Position numbers and translations under genes: made by a program
Notes under the pieces: model-generated
Databases searched by the model: none
What the model was told of the DNA's origin: nothing
The model's input: only the letters and a program-made list of their open reading frames with translations
From: Shewanella colwelliana ATCC 39565
GTDB lineage: Bacteria; Pseudomonadota; Gammaproteobacteria; Enterobacterales; Shewanellaceae
Length of the DNA: 64,000 nt
Reading direction: 5' to 3'
NCBI RefSeq assembly: GCF_000518705.1
Contig: NZ_JAEC01000004.1
Location: 156,285-220,284 of the forward strand
Part shown: piece after piece, positions 28,787 through 38,622 of the stretch
How the letters are laid out: every line of letters starts with the position of its first letter
Position numbering within the stretch: position 1 is the first letter of the stretch

Positions 28787-29227
28787 TTAGTCGCAATCTT
28801 TAAGCGGCCACAACACAATATGATCTTCTAAGTATTTAACTTTGGTCTCATTCACTATCTTATTCTGAGTAGACATCCCTTTGGCATGCATCTGCTGTTT
28901 GTCACCGGCAAGTAAAGGATGCCAACTTGGTAGGTCTCGCCCGTGGTATATACGTCGATAAGCACAACTATCAGGCAACCAGGTTAAGGATGCAATATTA
29001 TCAAGCGTTACCTTAGTGCAGCCTGGCACCAAGGTAAAACGTTCCTCATACTGCTGACATTGGCACTGAATGGGATCTAATAGCTTACACGCGGCATTGG
29101 TGTAGTAGAGTTCTTCGGTCTCGTCATCGATAACCTTGTTTAAACAACATTTACCACACCCATCGCACAGCGACTCCCACTCTTCGCTCGTCAATTGGGC
29201 TAATGTTTTTTCTTTCCAAAACGACAT
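28787..29227 (-). CDS. ycgN: YcgN family cysteine-cluster protein (UPF0260)
   Basis: The 146-residue protein has the family cysteine motif [11 protein letters not shown] near residue 21, with further cysteines at [14 protein letters not shown] and the PDSCAYR segment. These suggest an Fe-S or zinc-binding protein, but the function is unknown. The HPLLAGD segment near the C-terminus is also characteristic. As in E. coli, ycgN and ycgL lie beside minC. Here an MltB-like gene separates them, 46 bases upstream. Confidence 0.92.
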   Translation of the reverse strand: MSFWKEKTLAQLTSEEWESLCDGCGKCCLNKVIDDETEELYYTNAACKLLDPIQCQCQQYEERFTLVPGCTKVTLDNIASLTWLPDSCAYRRIYHGRDLPSWHPLLAGDKQQMHAKGMSTQNKIVNETKVKYLEDHIVLWPLKDCD

Positions 29228-29273
29228 GATTCTCGATTCTATAAAAAAGCCTGCAAACGCAGGCTAGTGTACA

Positions 29274-30257
29274 CTATTTAATGGCCGGATACTTTATCCG
29301 CTCGGAGAGATAGGTGACTGACAATGCAAAATAGTCCGAGGGGTTATAGCTCAATAGCGCCCTATAATTGTCATACACCAAATATTTTCGGCTACTAATC
29401 CCCTCAGGCATGATAAGTGACATTTGCATACCAGGTACATTCGGTAAGGCTGAGCCATCGAAGCGAGTCACGCCGCTTTCCTGCCACTGAGCGAACGTTC
29501 GCTTAGTCTCAATGCCAATCAGGTTGTTATCTATGTCAGCTGGGACTTGAACTTGTCGCCCCCAAGTTGCCTGATCGTTCCATCCCGCTTTTTTAAGCAA
29601 GGTTGCCGTTGAGGCAAATGCATCATCAAGGTTGGTCCAAATATCGATAGCACTGTCGCCATTACCATCAATTGCATGCTTTGCAAACTCACTCACTGTA
29701 AAATGAGCAAAGCCCATACGACCTGACCAAGTGCTAAGTAAGTTATGATACTTGAGCCCACGGGACTCTATTAACGCTAATGCCTCAAAAAACTGAGATA
29801 GATTTGACGCAGCATCATCGTCTCGGTAAGCATGAGAAGCGGTCACACTTAATACAGGATAATCGCCAACATCCGCTCCGAGCTGAGAAACTATGCCCCA
29901 AAACGCGATCACAAAACGAGGTTGTACCCCATATTGTTTACCTAACTTATCAAACTGAGCTTTGTGGCCCGCATACAGCTGTCGAGCGTTCGCAACCAAT
30001 GACTCAGAGACCGCATTGGGAAGATATTGTTCGAGGGTTTGCGGCGATGATGCTTCATCTTGATTGACCACCGCTTTTTTAAACAATTTAATTTGAGGAA
30101 ATAGCTGATCGATAGTCGCCTGTGCCACCCCCTCTTGCAGCGCTTGCGCTTTTAGCTCGTTGAGGTAGTCATCAAAACTCTGACGCTCCTGCGCCTGGGT
30201 CGTCGTTAAACTAGTACTAATGATTAACGATGTCAGTATTACGATTCTTAAAAACAT
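29274..30257 (-). CDS. MltB-like lytic transglycosylase homologue lacking the catalytic Glu
   Basis: The 327-residue exported protein has a signal peptide ending near TTTQAQ and an SLT_2/MltB-type domain over most of its length (FDDYLNEL..FVIAFWGI..ALALIESRG..NGDSAIDIWTNLDDAFASTATLLKKAGW). In active relatives the WG(I/V)E motif supplies the catalytic glutamate; here the codon at 29889-29891 is GTT, giving FWGIVSQLG with Val123. The usual GS-AGAMG-QFMPS segment is also changed to STWSGRMGFAHFTVS. The frame is intact, so it may be a non-cleaving peptidoglycan-binding protein rather than a pseudogene. No lipobox is evident. Confidence 0.85.
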   Translation of the reverse strand: MFLRIVILTSLIISTSLTTTQAQERQSFDDYLNELKAQALQEGVAQATIDQLFPQIKLFKKAVVNQDEASSPQTLEQYLPNAVSESLVANARQLYAGHKAQFDKLGKQYGVQPRFVIAFWGIVSQLGADVGDYPVLSVTASHAYRDDDAASNLSQFFEALALIESRGLKYHNLLSTWSGRMGFAHFTVSEFAKHAIDGNGDSAIDIWTNLDDAFASTATLLKKAGWNDQATWGRQVQVPADIDNNLIGIETKRTFAQWQESGVTRFDGSALPNVPGMQMSLIMPEGISSRKYLVYDNYRALLSYNPSDYFALSVTYLSERIKYPAIK

Positions 30258-30276
30258 GCACTATCCTAATTGCCAA

Positions 30277-30558
30277 CTAGTCTCTACTATAACCTATCTC
30301 TTTTTTGTATTCTTCGAGTAGATTAATAGGAGGTGGAGGTAATTGAAGATAATACCCCTTCTGCTCTAGTTCAACTTTAACTTTGTTTATATCCGCTAAA
30401 CCAAGATGCTGACGTTTATCTAAAGGCAACATCATCACCAATTGCGGTGCGCCAAACATCGCCATCAACGCCTCAGGCACTCGCTCAAAATCATTGCGTT
30501 TTTCTACAAAAAGGTAGCTATCCGCTTTTAATCGACTCTTATATACAGCACAGATCAT
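30277..30558 (-). CDS. ycgL: YcgL domain-containing protein
   Basis: The 93-residue cytosolic protein begins MICAVYKS, the usual YcgL N-terminus, followed by the YLFVEKR, FGAPQLVMMLPL and GYYLQLPPPPINLLEEYKK segments. Function is unknown. The start is chosen by family alignment at 30558, although a TTG at 30585 in frame would add nine residues; neither has a good ribosome site. It is divergent from minC, as in E. coli and Shewanella. Confidence 0.9.
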   Translation of the reverse strand: MICAVYKSRLKADSYLFVEKRNDFERVPEALMAMFGAPQLVMMLPLDKRQHLGLADINKVKVELEQKGYYLQLPPPPINLLEEYKKEIGYSRD

Positions 30559-30684
30559 ATCGAGGTAAATTTCCAGTTTATTCAACTTGCCAGCTAATAC
30601 GGCACACTATAACATGGGCCATTGGGATTATAATAATAACGAACTGGCTTTAGTCGGTTTAATTTATAAAGAGCAAATTTAGGA

Positions 30685-31350
30685 ATGCAGAAACCTAGCC
30701 TCGAATTAAAAGGCTCCTCTTTTACGCTGTCAGTGATCCATATCAATCATACTGATTTAGCAGCGGTAGCCAATGAGCTCGATAGTAAGCTGGCCATTGC
30801 CCCACAGTTTTTTATTGGCGCTCCGCTCGTGGTCAATCTTGGCGCCATCACAGATGCAAACTATAACCTTGCTGGGCTAAAAGATTTACTGATTTCCCGC
30901 CAACTGGTTATTGTTGGCGTGACAAGTGCACCAACAGCGTTGATCAAGCAAGCAAAAGCGCTAGGCTTAGCCATCATCAAATCGGGGAAGCAGAGTGAAA
31001 CTCAGCCCCAATTGCCAAAAACCACTAAAATCGTTAGACAGAATGTTCGTTCAGGCCAACAGATCTATGCGCAAAATGGTGACCTGATCATTGTTGGTGC
31101 CGTAGGGAACGGTGCCGAAGTGATTGCTGACGGCAGCATACACATATACGGTAATCTAAGAGGTAAAGCGATGGCGGGAGCCAATGGTGATAAAAACGCC
31201 GTAATTATCGCGCAATCATTAGATGCCGAACTTGTCTCCATTGCGGGACAATATTGGTTAACCGAAAATCTTCAGGCTCACGCCACGAGTAAAAGCGGTT
31301 GTATTCGATTAGCGGGTGACGCGCTCACCGCCGAAACATTATCGCTATAA
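30685..31350 (+). CDS. minC: Septum site-determining protein MinC
   Basis: The 221-residue protein has an N-terminal MinC_N domain ([13 protein letters not shown], about 1-100) and the C-terminal beta-helix domain that binds MinD ([36 protein letters not shown] in family form). It inhibits FtsZ polymerisation away from midcell. TTTAGGA precedes the ATG. minD starts 21 bases on. Confidence 0.95.
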   Translation: MQKPSLELKGSSFTLSVIHINHTDLAAVANELDSKLAIAPQFFIGAPLVVNLGAITDANYNLAGLKDLLISRQLVIVGVTSAPTALIKQAKALGLAIIKSGKQSETQPQLPKTTKIVRQNVRSGQQIYAQNGDLIIVGAVGNGAEVIADGSIHIYGNLRGKAMAGANGDKNAVIIAQSLDAELVSIAGQYWLTENLQAHATSKSGCIRLAGDALTAETLSL

Positions 31351-31371
31351 AAACAAAAGGATATATTATAA

Positions 31372-32181
31372 ATGGCACAAATTATTGTTGTCACCTCAGG
31401 TAAAGGTGGAGTGGGTAAAACCACTTCAAGCGCGGCAATCGCAACTGGGCTGGCATTAAAAGGGCATAAAACCGTCGTTGTCGATTTTGATATCGGATTA
31501 CGTAATCTCGACCTGATTATGGGCTGTGAACGCCGTGTGGTTTACGATTTTGTCAACGTCATTAATGGTGAAGCGAATCTCAACCAGGCGCTAATTAAAG
31601 ATAAACGTACCCCAAACCTTTTTGTACTGCCTGCATCGCAAACTCGCGATAAAGATGCGTTAACCAAAGAAGGTGTCGGACGCGTCCTAGAGAATTTAGG
31701 TAAAGATTTCGAGTACATTATCTGTGACTCGCCTGCAGGTATTGAGACCGGTGCGATGATGGCACTTTACTTTGCCGACACTGCAATCGTTACCACAAAC
31801 CCAGAAGTCAGCTCAGTGCGTGACTCAGACAGAATCTTAGGCATGTTACAGAGTAAGTCTAAGCGTGCAGAAGAGGGGTTAGCGCCTGTAAATGAATACC
31901 TATTGCTGACTCGCTACTCCCCAGCTCGTGTTGCCACAGGTGAGATGTTGAGCGTCGCTGATGTTGAGGAAATTTTGGCTATTCCCTTGCTGGGCGTCAT
32001 CCCAGAATCTCAAGCGGTGTTAAAAGCATCAAACTCAGGTATCCCAGTGATCATAGATCAAGAAAGTGATGCAGGTAAAGCCTATAGCGATGCAGTAGCA
32101 CGTCTTACTGGTGAAGAGGTTGAGATGCGTTTCGTCAACGAAGAGAAAAAAGGATTCCTAAAAAGGATATTTGGTAGCTAA
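31372..32181 (+). CDS. minD: Septum site-determining protein MinD
   Basis: The 269-residue ParA-type ATPase has the deviant Walker [10 protein letters not shown] at residues 10-18, [10 protein letters not shown] switch I and the DSPAGIE switch II. A C-terminal amphipathic helix ([13 protein letters not shown]) mediates membrane binding. It recruits MinC to the membrane and oscillates with MinE. Two bases separate it from minE. Confidence 0.97.
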   Translation: MAQIIVVTSGKGGVGKTTSSAAIATGLALKGHKTVVVDFDIGLRNLDLIMGCERRVVYDFVNVINGEANLNQALIKDKRTPNLFVLPASQTRDKDALTKEGVGRVLENLGKDFEYIICDSPAGIETGAMMALYFADTAIVTTNPEVSSVRDSDRILGMLQSKSKRAEEGLAPVNEYLLLTRYSPARVATGEMLSVADVEEILAIPLLGVIPESQAVLKASNSGIPVIIDQESDAGKAYSDAVARLTGEEVEMRFVNEEKKGFLKRIFGS

Positions 32182-32183
32182 TT

Positions 32184-32441
32184 ATGTCTCTACTCGATTA
32201 CTTTAAAACAAAAAAAGCACCCACCACGGCCGTCACAGCAAAAGAGCGGCTGCAGATCATCGTGGCACACCAACGTGGTGAGCGTGATGCACCCGATTAC
32301 TTTCCTGCAATGAAGCAAGAGATCATCGAGGTGATCCGTAAATATGTGCAGATCGACACCGACCAAGTGTCTGTGCAACTCGATCAAAATGACGATAAAC
32401 TCTCAGTACTTGAGCTTAATGTGACGTTGCCAGAGAAATAA
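32184..32441 (+). CDS. minE: Cell division topological specificity factor MinE
   Basis: The 85-residue protein has the N-terminal membrane and MinD-binding part ([10 protein letters not shown], then [17 protein letters not shown]) and the C-terminal dimerisation domain ([20 protein letters not shown]). It stimulates MinD ATPase and drives pole-to-pole oscillation. Last gene of minCDE, followed by a terminator. Confidence 0.97.
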   Translation: MSLLDYFKTKKAPTTAVTAKERLQIIVAHQRGERDAPDYFPAMKQEIIEVIRKYVQIDTDQVSVQLDQNDDKLSVLELNVTLPEK

Positions 32442-32459
32442 CTGACAGTTTGTAAAATT

Positions 32460-32486
32460 AAAAAGCCCTCATAAGAGGGCTTTTTT
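32460..32486. terminator. Terminator between minE and rnd
   Basis: Stem AAAAAGCCCTC/GAGGGCTTTTT around ATAA, with T6 on the plus strand and five T on the minus strand, serves both convergent genes. Confidence 0.92.
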
Positions 32487-32490
32487 GTTG

Positions 32491-33600
32491 TTAGAGTTCA
32501 AGAGACATAAGTATTGTTTCCACTAGTTCACTGCGCCAGCCGCTCAGTAAAAGTGGCTTTTCGCCAGCTTTGTCGTCCCAAATCCATTGCAAAAACTCAT
32601 GGATATGACGCTTAGAACCAATCAGCTCCATTGGGACATCTTGCGCTTCTGCAACGGCTTGTAACGCAGTTTTAATCGTCTTAAACGCTGACTTATAACC
32701 TGGCTTTAACGCGATCACATCAATCGCTTTTGGTAAATTATCCAGATCTGCCGTAGCCAGAATAGCGACAATGGCTTTAGCGTGGACACGCTTTTCCTGC
32801 TCAGTCAGTTCGGTCATTCTGAAGATATCGCCACTGGTTTTCGGCTGTTTCTTCGCCAACGCAATCAGGGCATGATCTTTAATAACAAAACCAAGCGCTA
32901 AATCTTTCTCTAATGCTTTGTCTAAGCGCCATTTTGCCAACACTTTAAGGTAGGCCAACTGCTTAGGCGACAACTGGAAACTATTTTTAACTTTGAGATA
33001 AGCCGTCTCACCATCAGGGGCATCGAGCCGCCCTTGGGTCATCCGTTCTCCTTCTTCGTAAACCCATGCTAAGCGATCGGTTGCATTGAGCTTATCAACT
33101 AATTGTGGATAGAGTTGATAGAGATATTCAACATCGTTAGCCGCATAATGCAACTGTGCATCAGACAGTGGGCGCTTTAGCCAATCGGTACGAGACTCGC
33201 CTTTATCCAGTGACACCTCTAAGCAATGTTCCACCAACTTTGCATAACCTAGCCCATGGCCTAAGCCGCATAGTGCTGCAGCAATCTGGCTATCAAACAA
33301 CACTTTGGGCTGGCATTGGCCATAGCGGGCTAATACCTCTAAGTCTTCACTACAGGAGTGCAGTACAGTGACCATGTCATCTCGTTCAAGCAGCGCCCAA
33401 AAACCACTAAGATCACTTATCGCAACGGGATCGATTAACGCTAACGACTGACCATCGTAGACTTGAATTAAGCCTAATTGTGCATAATAGGTCCGAGTCC
33501 GTACAAATTCAGTATCTAACACTAAGACACTCGCCTGACGATATTGCTCAACAAGCTTCGCTAAACTTGCATCATCTTCAATATATTGAAACGTTAACAA
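32491..33600 (-). CDS. rnd: Ribonuclease D
   Basis: The 369-residue DEDD exonuclease has the first motif LVLDTEFVR near residue 27, the second at SEDLEVL, and the third at YAANDVEYLYQLYP (the DEDDy tyrosine). HRDC-type helical domains follow (KQLAYLKVLAKWR and beyond). It trims the 3' ends of tRNA and other small RNA precursors. The start is TTG at 33600, with GGAGA five bases upstream. rnd next to fadD and min genes matches E. coli order. Confidence 0.95.
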   Translation of the reverse strand: MLTFQYIEDDASLAKLVEQYRQASVLVLDTEFVRTRTYYAQLGLIQVYDGQSLALIDPVAISDLSGFWALLERDDMVTVLHSCSEDLEVLARYGQCQPKVLFDSQIAAALCGLGHGLGYAKLVEHCLEVSLDKGESRTDWLKRPLSDAQLHYAANDVEYLYQLYPQLVDKLNATDRLAWVYEEGERMTQGRLDAPDGETAYLKVKNSFQLSPKQLAYLKVLAKWRLDKALEKDLALGFVIKDHALIALAKKQPKTSGDIFRMTELTEQEKRVHAKAIVAILATADLDNLPKAIDVIALKPGYKSAFKTIKTALQAVAEAQDVPMELIGSKRHIHEFLQWIWDDKAGEKPLLLSGWRSELVETILMSLEL

Positions 33601-33632
33601 TCTTATCTCCCCAGCACTTCTTTTTTAGCTAT

Positions 33633-33660
33633 AAAAAAACCGGCTTAATCAGCCGGTTTT
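33633..33660 (-). terminator. Terminator after fadD
   Basis: Stem AAAACCGGCT/AGCCGGTTTT around TAATC. Read on the minus strand it ends in seven T, so it terminates fadD before rnd. Confidence 0.88.
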
Positions 33661-33699
33661 GAGATAACCAAATGGTCGTTTGGAACCTAAATATTATAA

Positions 33700-35373
33700 T
33701 TACGCAGATTTGGCCTCATCGCGTAACTCACGTCTTAAGATTTTACCGACGTTGGTTTTAGGTAACTCATCCCTAAATTCTACCAGCTTAGGAATTTTAT
33801 ATCCCGTCAAATGATGACGACAGTGCTTAATAAGCTGCTCTTCGGTTAAAGATTTATCAGAAGCGACCACAAAAATCTTTACGAGCTCACCGCTTGCTTC
33901 ATGGGGCACACCAACGGCGGCAACTTCAAGCACTTTAGGATGCAGTGCTACGACCTCTTCGACCTCATTTGGAAATACATTAAATCCAGAGACCAGAATC
34001 ATATCTTTTTTACGATCGACGATAAAAAAGAAACCTTTCTCATCCATATAGCCAATATCACCAGTTGCTAGGTAACCGTTGGCGTCAATGACTTTCGTCG
34101 TTTCCTCAGGACGTTGCCAGTAGCCTTTCATCACTTGAGGCCCTTTGGCAAACAGCTCTCCGGTTTCCCCTTGGGCTAATACATTCCCTTCCTCATCACG
34201 AACTTGCATATCGGTATTGGCCACAGGGAAGCCAATTGACCCATTGTAACCCGCTAAGTTATAAGGGCAGCATGTCACCAATGGTGAGGCTTCAGTTAAG
34301 CCATAACCTTCTAATAGTTTAGTCTTAGTGATCCCTTGCCACTTATCCGCTACCGCTCGCTGCACAGCCATGCCACCGCCAATTGACAGCTTCAAGTTGT
34401 CAAAGTTTAGCCCTTTAAACTCCTCTGAATTCACTAACGCATTAAATAAGGTGTTTACCCCGGTTAATGCCGTAAAAGGATGCTTCTTTAATTCTGATAC
34501 AAACGCCGGAATATCACGCGGATTAGTAATCAATAGATTATTTGCACCTTTGTGCAAAAACAGCAAACAGTTAACCGTCAAAGCAAAGATGTGATAAAGC
34601 GGCAATGCCGTCACCACAAACTCTTTACCATCGACTAATAGTGGCGAATAAGCCGCATCGGCCTGTAATAAATTACTAACAATGTTGCCGTGCGTTAGCA
34701 TGGCACCTTTTGATACACCTGTCGTACCACCAGTGTATTGCAAAAAGGCAATATCATCTTTGGTCACCGTAGGTTTAACATATTGCAAACGGCGTCCTTT
34801 AGACAATGATTGACGCATCGATAGGGCATGAGGCAAGTGATACTTAGGCACCATTTTCTTAATGTACTTCACCACGAAGTTAACTAAGGTGCGTTTTGGC
34901 GCACTCAACAGATCACCAAGACCGGTTAATATCACGCTTTCTACAGACGTTTGATCAACGACTTGCTCTAGGGTATGGGCAAAATTAGACACCACGACAA
35001 TCGCCTTGGCACCAGAATCATTTAGCTGATGTTTAAGTTCACGTGGGGTATACAGCGGATTAACGTTAACGACCACCATGCCTGCACGCAAAATACCAAA
35101 CAGAGCAATGGGATATTGCAGCAGGTTTGGCATCATAATCGCAACACGATCGCCCTTCTCCAACTTAAGCTCGTTTTGCAAATACGCCGCAAATGCTCGG
35201 CTTCGCTCTTCAAGTTTACGGTAAGTCAGCATGGCACCCATATTGACAAAAGCAGGCTGATCAGCATATTTGCTTACCGAGCTTTCAAACAGATCGATCA
35301 ATGAGCTGTATTGTTCTGCATCGATAACGGATGGCACATCGTCGGGTAAATTGTTCGTCCAAAGCTGTTCCAC
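33700..35373 (-). CDS. fadD: Long-chain-fatty-acid--CoA ligase FadD
   Basis: The 557-residue adenylate-forming enzyme has the AMP signature [18 protein letters not shown] near residue 215, the [10 protein letters not shown] motif, the [23 protein letters not shown] segment, and the FACS region followed by the catalytic C-terminal lysine ([14 protein letters not shown]). It activates imported fatty acids as acyl-CoAs at the inner membrane. Those acyl-CoAs are the ligands of FadR, encoded 8 kb away. No FadR-like site was found in its 211-base upstream region. TTG or GTG starts are not needed; ATG is at 35373 with AGGAG upstream. Confidence 0.95.
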   Translation of the reverse strand: MEQLWTNNLPDDVPSVIDAEQYSSLIDLFESSVSKYADQPAFVNMGAMLTYRKLEERSRAFAAYLQNELKLEKGDRVAIMMPNLLQYPIALFGILRAGMVVVNVNPLYTPRELKHQLNDSGAKAIVVVSNFAHTLEQVVDQTSVESVILTGLGDLLSAPKRTLVNFVVKYIKKMVPKYHLPHALSMRQSLSKGRRLQYVKPTVTKDDIAFLQYTGGTTGVSKGAMLTHGNIVSNLLQADAAYSPLLVDGKEFVVTALPLYHIFALTVNCLLFLHKGANNLLITNPRDIPAFVSELKKHPFTALTGVNTLFNALVNSEEFKGLNFDNLKLSIGGGMAVQRAVADKWQGITKTKLLEGYGLTEASPLVTCCPYNLAGYNGSIGFPVANTDMQVRDEEGNVLAQGETGELFAKGPQVMKGYWQRPEETTKVIDANGYLATGDIGYMDEKGFFFIVDRKKDMILVSGFNVFPNEVEEVVALHPKVLEVAAVGVPHEASGELVKIFVVASDKSLTEEQLIKHCRHHLTGYKIPKLVEFRDELPKTNVGKILRRELRDEAKSA

Positions 35374-35584
35374 TAGTCTCTCCTAAATCCCCAAGCAGAG
35401 TTATTGCAAACGCATCCGTTCGCTAATCATTTCCAAAACGGGAAACTAAACACTGACTTATAAATATTGTAAGTAACGCCCAAAAATCATACGGGCGTTT
35501 TAATTTTGATCATCATCACATAATTAGAGCAAAAATCCTAGCCCAATTTTATCATCCTTTTACGATTCATTGTCTCGAGCTAAA

Positions 35585-36475
35585 TCACGCAATAAATGCA
35601 TTAATTTGCTCAGCGACCATTTTACTGTTGCCCATATGCAGATGATGATCACCATCAAGAGCCACATGCGACAATTTTCCATACCAACTTTTAACTTGCT
35701 CTGCGATATCTGGCGCTATTTTGTAACCCTCATTGGCGCTTATCAGCAATACATTGGCTTGATGATCGCGCATCAATCCCGTCACATGTTCGAGGTTTAA
35801 ACGCATTGGAGAGTCTAGCTTTAACCTTGGGTCGCTGCGCCATTGCACGCCCCCATTTACTCGCTGCATATTGCGCTCAATCAATAATTGGCACCAGACC
35901 CTGTCCAGCCCTGTCAAACGATGGCGCGCTGTAATAGCGCTATCAGAGGTGGTATACAACGGTTGTTGACGTTCGCTAAGAGCCATTTTACGATGCATAG
36001 CGAAACTACGAACTAATCGTGCTTTGCTCTTATCCGCAGATTCAACCAATGGACTCGCGGCCTCAATAAACACCCAATAAGGTGCCTTATTAGCAAATGC
36101 TGCACTGTAGGCCGATGCGACAATGCCTCCTAAGGAGTGCCCTATTACGGCATGAATCGATGTTTGACTAGACAGGTGGTCAATCAGCATCTCTAAGTCA
36201 TAAAGGTAATCAATCCAGTGCAGCGGATATGCACCGGGTCTATGGGCCGAAAAACCATGACCAGGCCAGTCTATGGCCAGCAGCTGATAATCCTTGAGGT
36301 GCGCAGCCAATGGTTCAAAACTATTGGCATTGTCTAACCAACCGTGCAGTGCGAGCAGCAAAGGTTTGCCGTCATCCCCCCACAATCTGGCCCCCAAACG
36401 AATATGAGGTAGCGCGATGACTACCTCATTTTCGGGGCCGCTAGACTGCCATAATGCAGATCTGTTGTCAGGCAT
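35585..36475 (-). CDS. Alpha/beta hydrolase
   Basis: The 296-residue alpha/beta hydrolase has the oxyanion-hole HGWLDNANSF segment, nucleophile Ser114 in GHSLGG, and a probable catalytic His in DGDHHLHMG near the C-terminus. The acid is likely in the LISANEGYKIAPD stretch. No signal peptide is seen, so it should be cytosolic; the substrate (ester or thioester) cannot be read. It starts 6 bases after the exported methyltransferase-like gene, so the two are likely cotranscribed. fadD lies downstream, 211 bases away. Confidence 0.85.
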   Translation of the reverse strand: MPDNRSALWQSSGPENEVVIALPHIRLGARLWGDDGKPLLLALHGWLDNANSFEPLAAHLKDYQLLAIDWPGHGFSAHRPGAYPLHWIDYLYDLEMLIDHLSSQTSIHAVIGHSLGGIVASAYSAAFANKAPYWVFIEAASPLVESADKSKARLVRSFAMHRKMALSERQQPLYTTSDSAITARHRLTGLDRVWCQLLIERNMQRVNGGVQWRSDPRLKLDSPMRLNLEHVTGLMRDHQANVLLISANEGYKIAPDIAEQVKSWYGKLSHVALDGDHHLHMGNSKMVAEQINAFIA

Positions 36476-36481
36476 TTATCG

Positions 36482-37300
36482 TTATTTTTTCACAAATTTT
36501 AAGGTCATGCGATCACTCTCACCTATGGCCAAATACTTTTCTTTATCTTGATCACCTAAACGTAAACTCGGTGGTAAGGTCCAAACCCCCTTGGGATGAT
36601 CTTTAGTATCTGCCGCATTAGCATTGATCTCACTGCTAGCTACCAATGAGAAGCCTACTTTTTCAGCAAGGGCAACCATCTCATCTTGCAGCATATAACC
36701 GGACTTGGCATCCATACCTGCTTTTGCTCTATGCTCAACGACACCTAGCACCCCTCCGGGTTTAAGCACTTGATATGCAGATTCCAATACCGCTTCAAGT
36801 TGACCAGCCATCGCCCAATTATGAAGATTTCTGAAAGTCAGCACTGCATCGGCACTGTTATTATCACCCATACTGATTAAACGAGGCGGATCGAAAGCAA
36901 AGGTAGATGCCTTGCCAAGTGAGTCTTGGTTATCGTTAATCCAGGTATCAAGTGCTTTACCCAAGCGCACGCGATAGGCAGGAGCCTTAACATCTTCTGG
37001 TGGGTTCGCATCAAAATTTGCACCAATATAGTGGCCCTCTTTTGCTAAATAGGGGGCTAATATTTCAGCATACCAACGCCCACCAGGCCAGAGCTCGATT
37101 ACGGTATCGGTAGGTTTTATATCAAAAAAGGCCAATGTCTCACCAGGATGGCGATATTGGTCGCGCGTGACGTTTTTAGCTTGCCTTAATTCATTGCCTA
37201 ACGCGGCGCTCATTTCATGATTGAGATCACCGTGTGCCAATGCATTGCTGCTCAAGAGTGATGAGAACACGATTGCGGCTGCTATTGTCTGTTTCTTCAT
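36482..37300 (-). CDS. Exported class I SAM methyltransferase-like protein
   Basis: The 272-residue protein has a clear signal peptide (MKKQTIAAAIVFSSLLSSNALA then HGDLNHE), followed by a class I methyltransferase-like domain: VIELWPGGRWYAEILAPYL as the glycine-rich motif I, RNLHNWAMAG, and LKPGGVLGVVEHRAK as the post-motif region. Homologues annotated as predicted methyltransferases are known to be exported. S-adenosylmethionine is not expected in the periplasm, so it may bind another ligand. It is followed 6 bases on by an alpha/beta hydrolase. Substrate is unknown. Confidence 0.8.
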   Translation of the reverse strand: MKKQTIAAAIVFSSLLSSNALAHGDLNHEMSAALGNELRQAKNVTRDQYRHPGETLAFFDIKPTDTVIELWPGGRWYAEILAPYLAKEGHYIGANFDANPPEDVKAPAYRVRLGKALDTWINDNQDSLGKASTFAFDPPRLISMGDNNSADAVLTFRNLHNWAMAGQLEAVLESAYQVLKPGGVLGVVEHRAKAGMDAKSGYMLQDEMVALAEKVGFSLVASSEINANAADTKDHPKGVWTLPPSLRLGDQDKEKYLAIGESDRMTLKFVKK

Positions 37301-37369
37301 TATTATTCTCCCTGAAAAGTCTAAACCTAACAGTCTATAAGACTAAATAAAACTTAAAATAACATTGAT

Positions 37370-38122
37370 TTACAATTTGCGCCTTGTAGCTGATTCGGCA
37401 TTCGCATCAACTCGTCGCCAGCATAACCACAACATCAACAAACTGGTTAAGAGCCAGACTCCTACCCAAATCCATGCTGGGATCCAAGTGTGCTGAGATA
37501 ACATCACCGCATCACCTTTTTGACCTAAGCCCAGCAGATAAGTTGGGCTTGCCAACGCGTTCAGCATCACCATTAAGGCGATAATGCGTAACGAGATGGT
37601 CAAAACCTTACTGTGGCTCAATTTAAGCGGCAATAGAAACACAATGGCTAGCATAGCAAGAATAGCAATGGTGAGCAGATCGCGGCCCCAAAACAGGACG
37701 GTTAATAATACAGCCCCACCTAAACAGGCTAAACTCACTTTAATCCCACGCGTCCATGTCGCCAGATTAAAAATGAGATAGCCCCATAGTGCTGCACCAA
37801 AATAACCTGAAAAACCAATCAGAATCGGCCAGCCGCCTTGACTAAAGCAGAGGCCAGCACCGTTAGGGAAAAGTTGGATATGGCTAACCGCGCCGCCGGT
37901 AAAGAGTGTGGCCAAACCATGAGATAGCTCATGAAAGTAGCTCTCTAACCACTTAAACGGCACGCTGATAAATGGCAGTCGGATCAATACCACTGCCAGT
38001 AATAACTCGATAAAAAATTGGCTTCGACTGGGTAAGCCTGAGGCTTTAAGGTGCTGAGCGCGGTGGGAGTGCATGGGTTGAGTGTGATGTGAATCGATGG
38101 ACATAGGTATCCGTTCATTCAT
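37370..38122 (-). CDS. M50 family membrane metallopeptidase
   Basis: The protein of about 250 residues has several membrane segments and the zinc motif HELSH (His64) in SYFHELSHGLATLFTGGAV, as in M50 site-2-type proteases. The family usually adds a second metal ligand in a C-terminal NPxxD-like motif, which I could not place with certainty. Homologues occur widely as unassigned M50-like proteins. Starts at ATG 38122 or ATG 38104 are both possible; a TTG at 38158 would extend further. It lies upstream of the methyltransferase-like gene by 69 bases. Confidence 0.7.
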   Translation of the reverse strand: MNERIPMSIDSHHTQPMHSHRAQHLKASGLPSRSQFFIELLLAVVLIRLPFISVPFKWLESYFHELSHGLATLFTGGAVSHIQLFPNGAGLCFSQGGWPILIGFSGYFGAALWGYLIFNLATWTRGIKVSLACLGGAVLLTVLFWGRDLLTIAILAMLAIVFLLPLKLSHSKVLTISLRIIALMVMLNALASPTYLLGLGQKGDAVMLSQHTWIPAWIWVGVWLLTSLLMLWLCWRRVDANAESATRRKL

Positions 38123-38211
38123 GTTGAAGTAGTAACATTCCCCACACTTTATAACCAATAAGCAGGGGGAAATAGCGTTGTGGGTCGTTGTTAATGATGG
38201 TTAACTATCGA

Positions 38212-38553
38212 TCATGCGTAGGTATCGATACCCACCATTTGCGAGATCGCTTCACGCTGTTCCGCATGTTCATTCAACAAATAGCTTGATATGGCGCCCT
38301 GTTTAGCCTGGGTATTGCGCTCATATTCAAGCTTGGCATCCAGTTTAGCATCCAAGTCTTGCTTAGCGATAATGCCCGTCTGTCGATTTAGTCCCTCAGC
38401 ATCGACAGACACTTGTTGTCGTTGTGCTTGCTGCGCTCGAGCCTGTTCAGCTTCTAGGACAGGACGAGAATGGTTAACCGGCGCAATAGCATCACTTATG
38501 GCTGTTGCGCTGTGCATAGCACTGGGGAGGACAGACCCGGTATGTACTTGCAT
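38212..38553 (-). CDS. Conserved hypothetical protein with a C-terminal MVGIDTYA tail
   Basis: I do not recognise a characterised family. The 113-residue protein is hydrophilic, with a Gln/Ala-rich predicted helix (EQARAQQAQRQQVSVDA, about residues 36-52) and a C-terminal block (AISSYLLNEHAEQREAISQMVGIDTYA in pieces) that resembles short conserved proteins of marine gammaproteobacteria, as I recall. No signal or membrane segment is seen. AGGAGAT lies about 8 bases before the ATG, which supports translation. It stands alone between M50 and tsaB. Confidence 0.7.
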   Translation of the reverse strand: MQVHTGSVLPSAMHSATAISDAIAPVNHSRPVLEAEQARAQQAQRQQVSVDAEGLNRQTGIIAKQDLDAKLDAKLEYERNTQAKQGAISSYLLNEHAEQREAISQMVGIDTYA

Positions 38554-38622
38554 CGATTAACATCTCCTATTAACAACAATGTTGCCGTTGTTCACTTGGC
38601 CCACAATTAAGCGTACACCAAT

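Noticed and set aside
35374-35584. FadR operator upstream of fadD
   Set aside because: No CTGGTC/GACCAG-like palindrome was found in the 211 bases, although fadD is a typical FadR target. A hairpin at 35475-35499 has its T-rich side on the strand with no gene to terminate.
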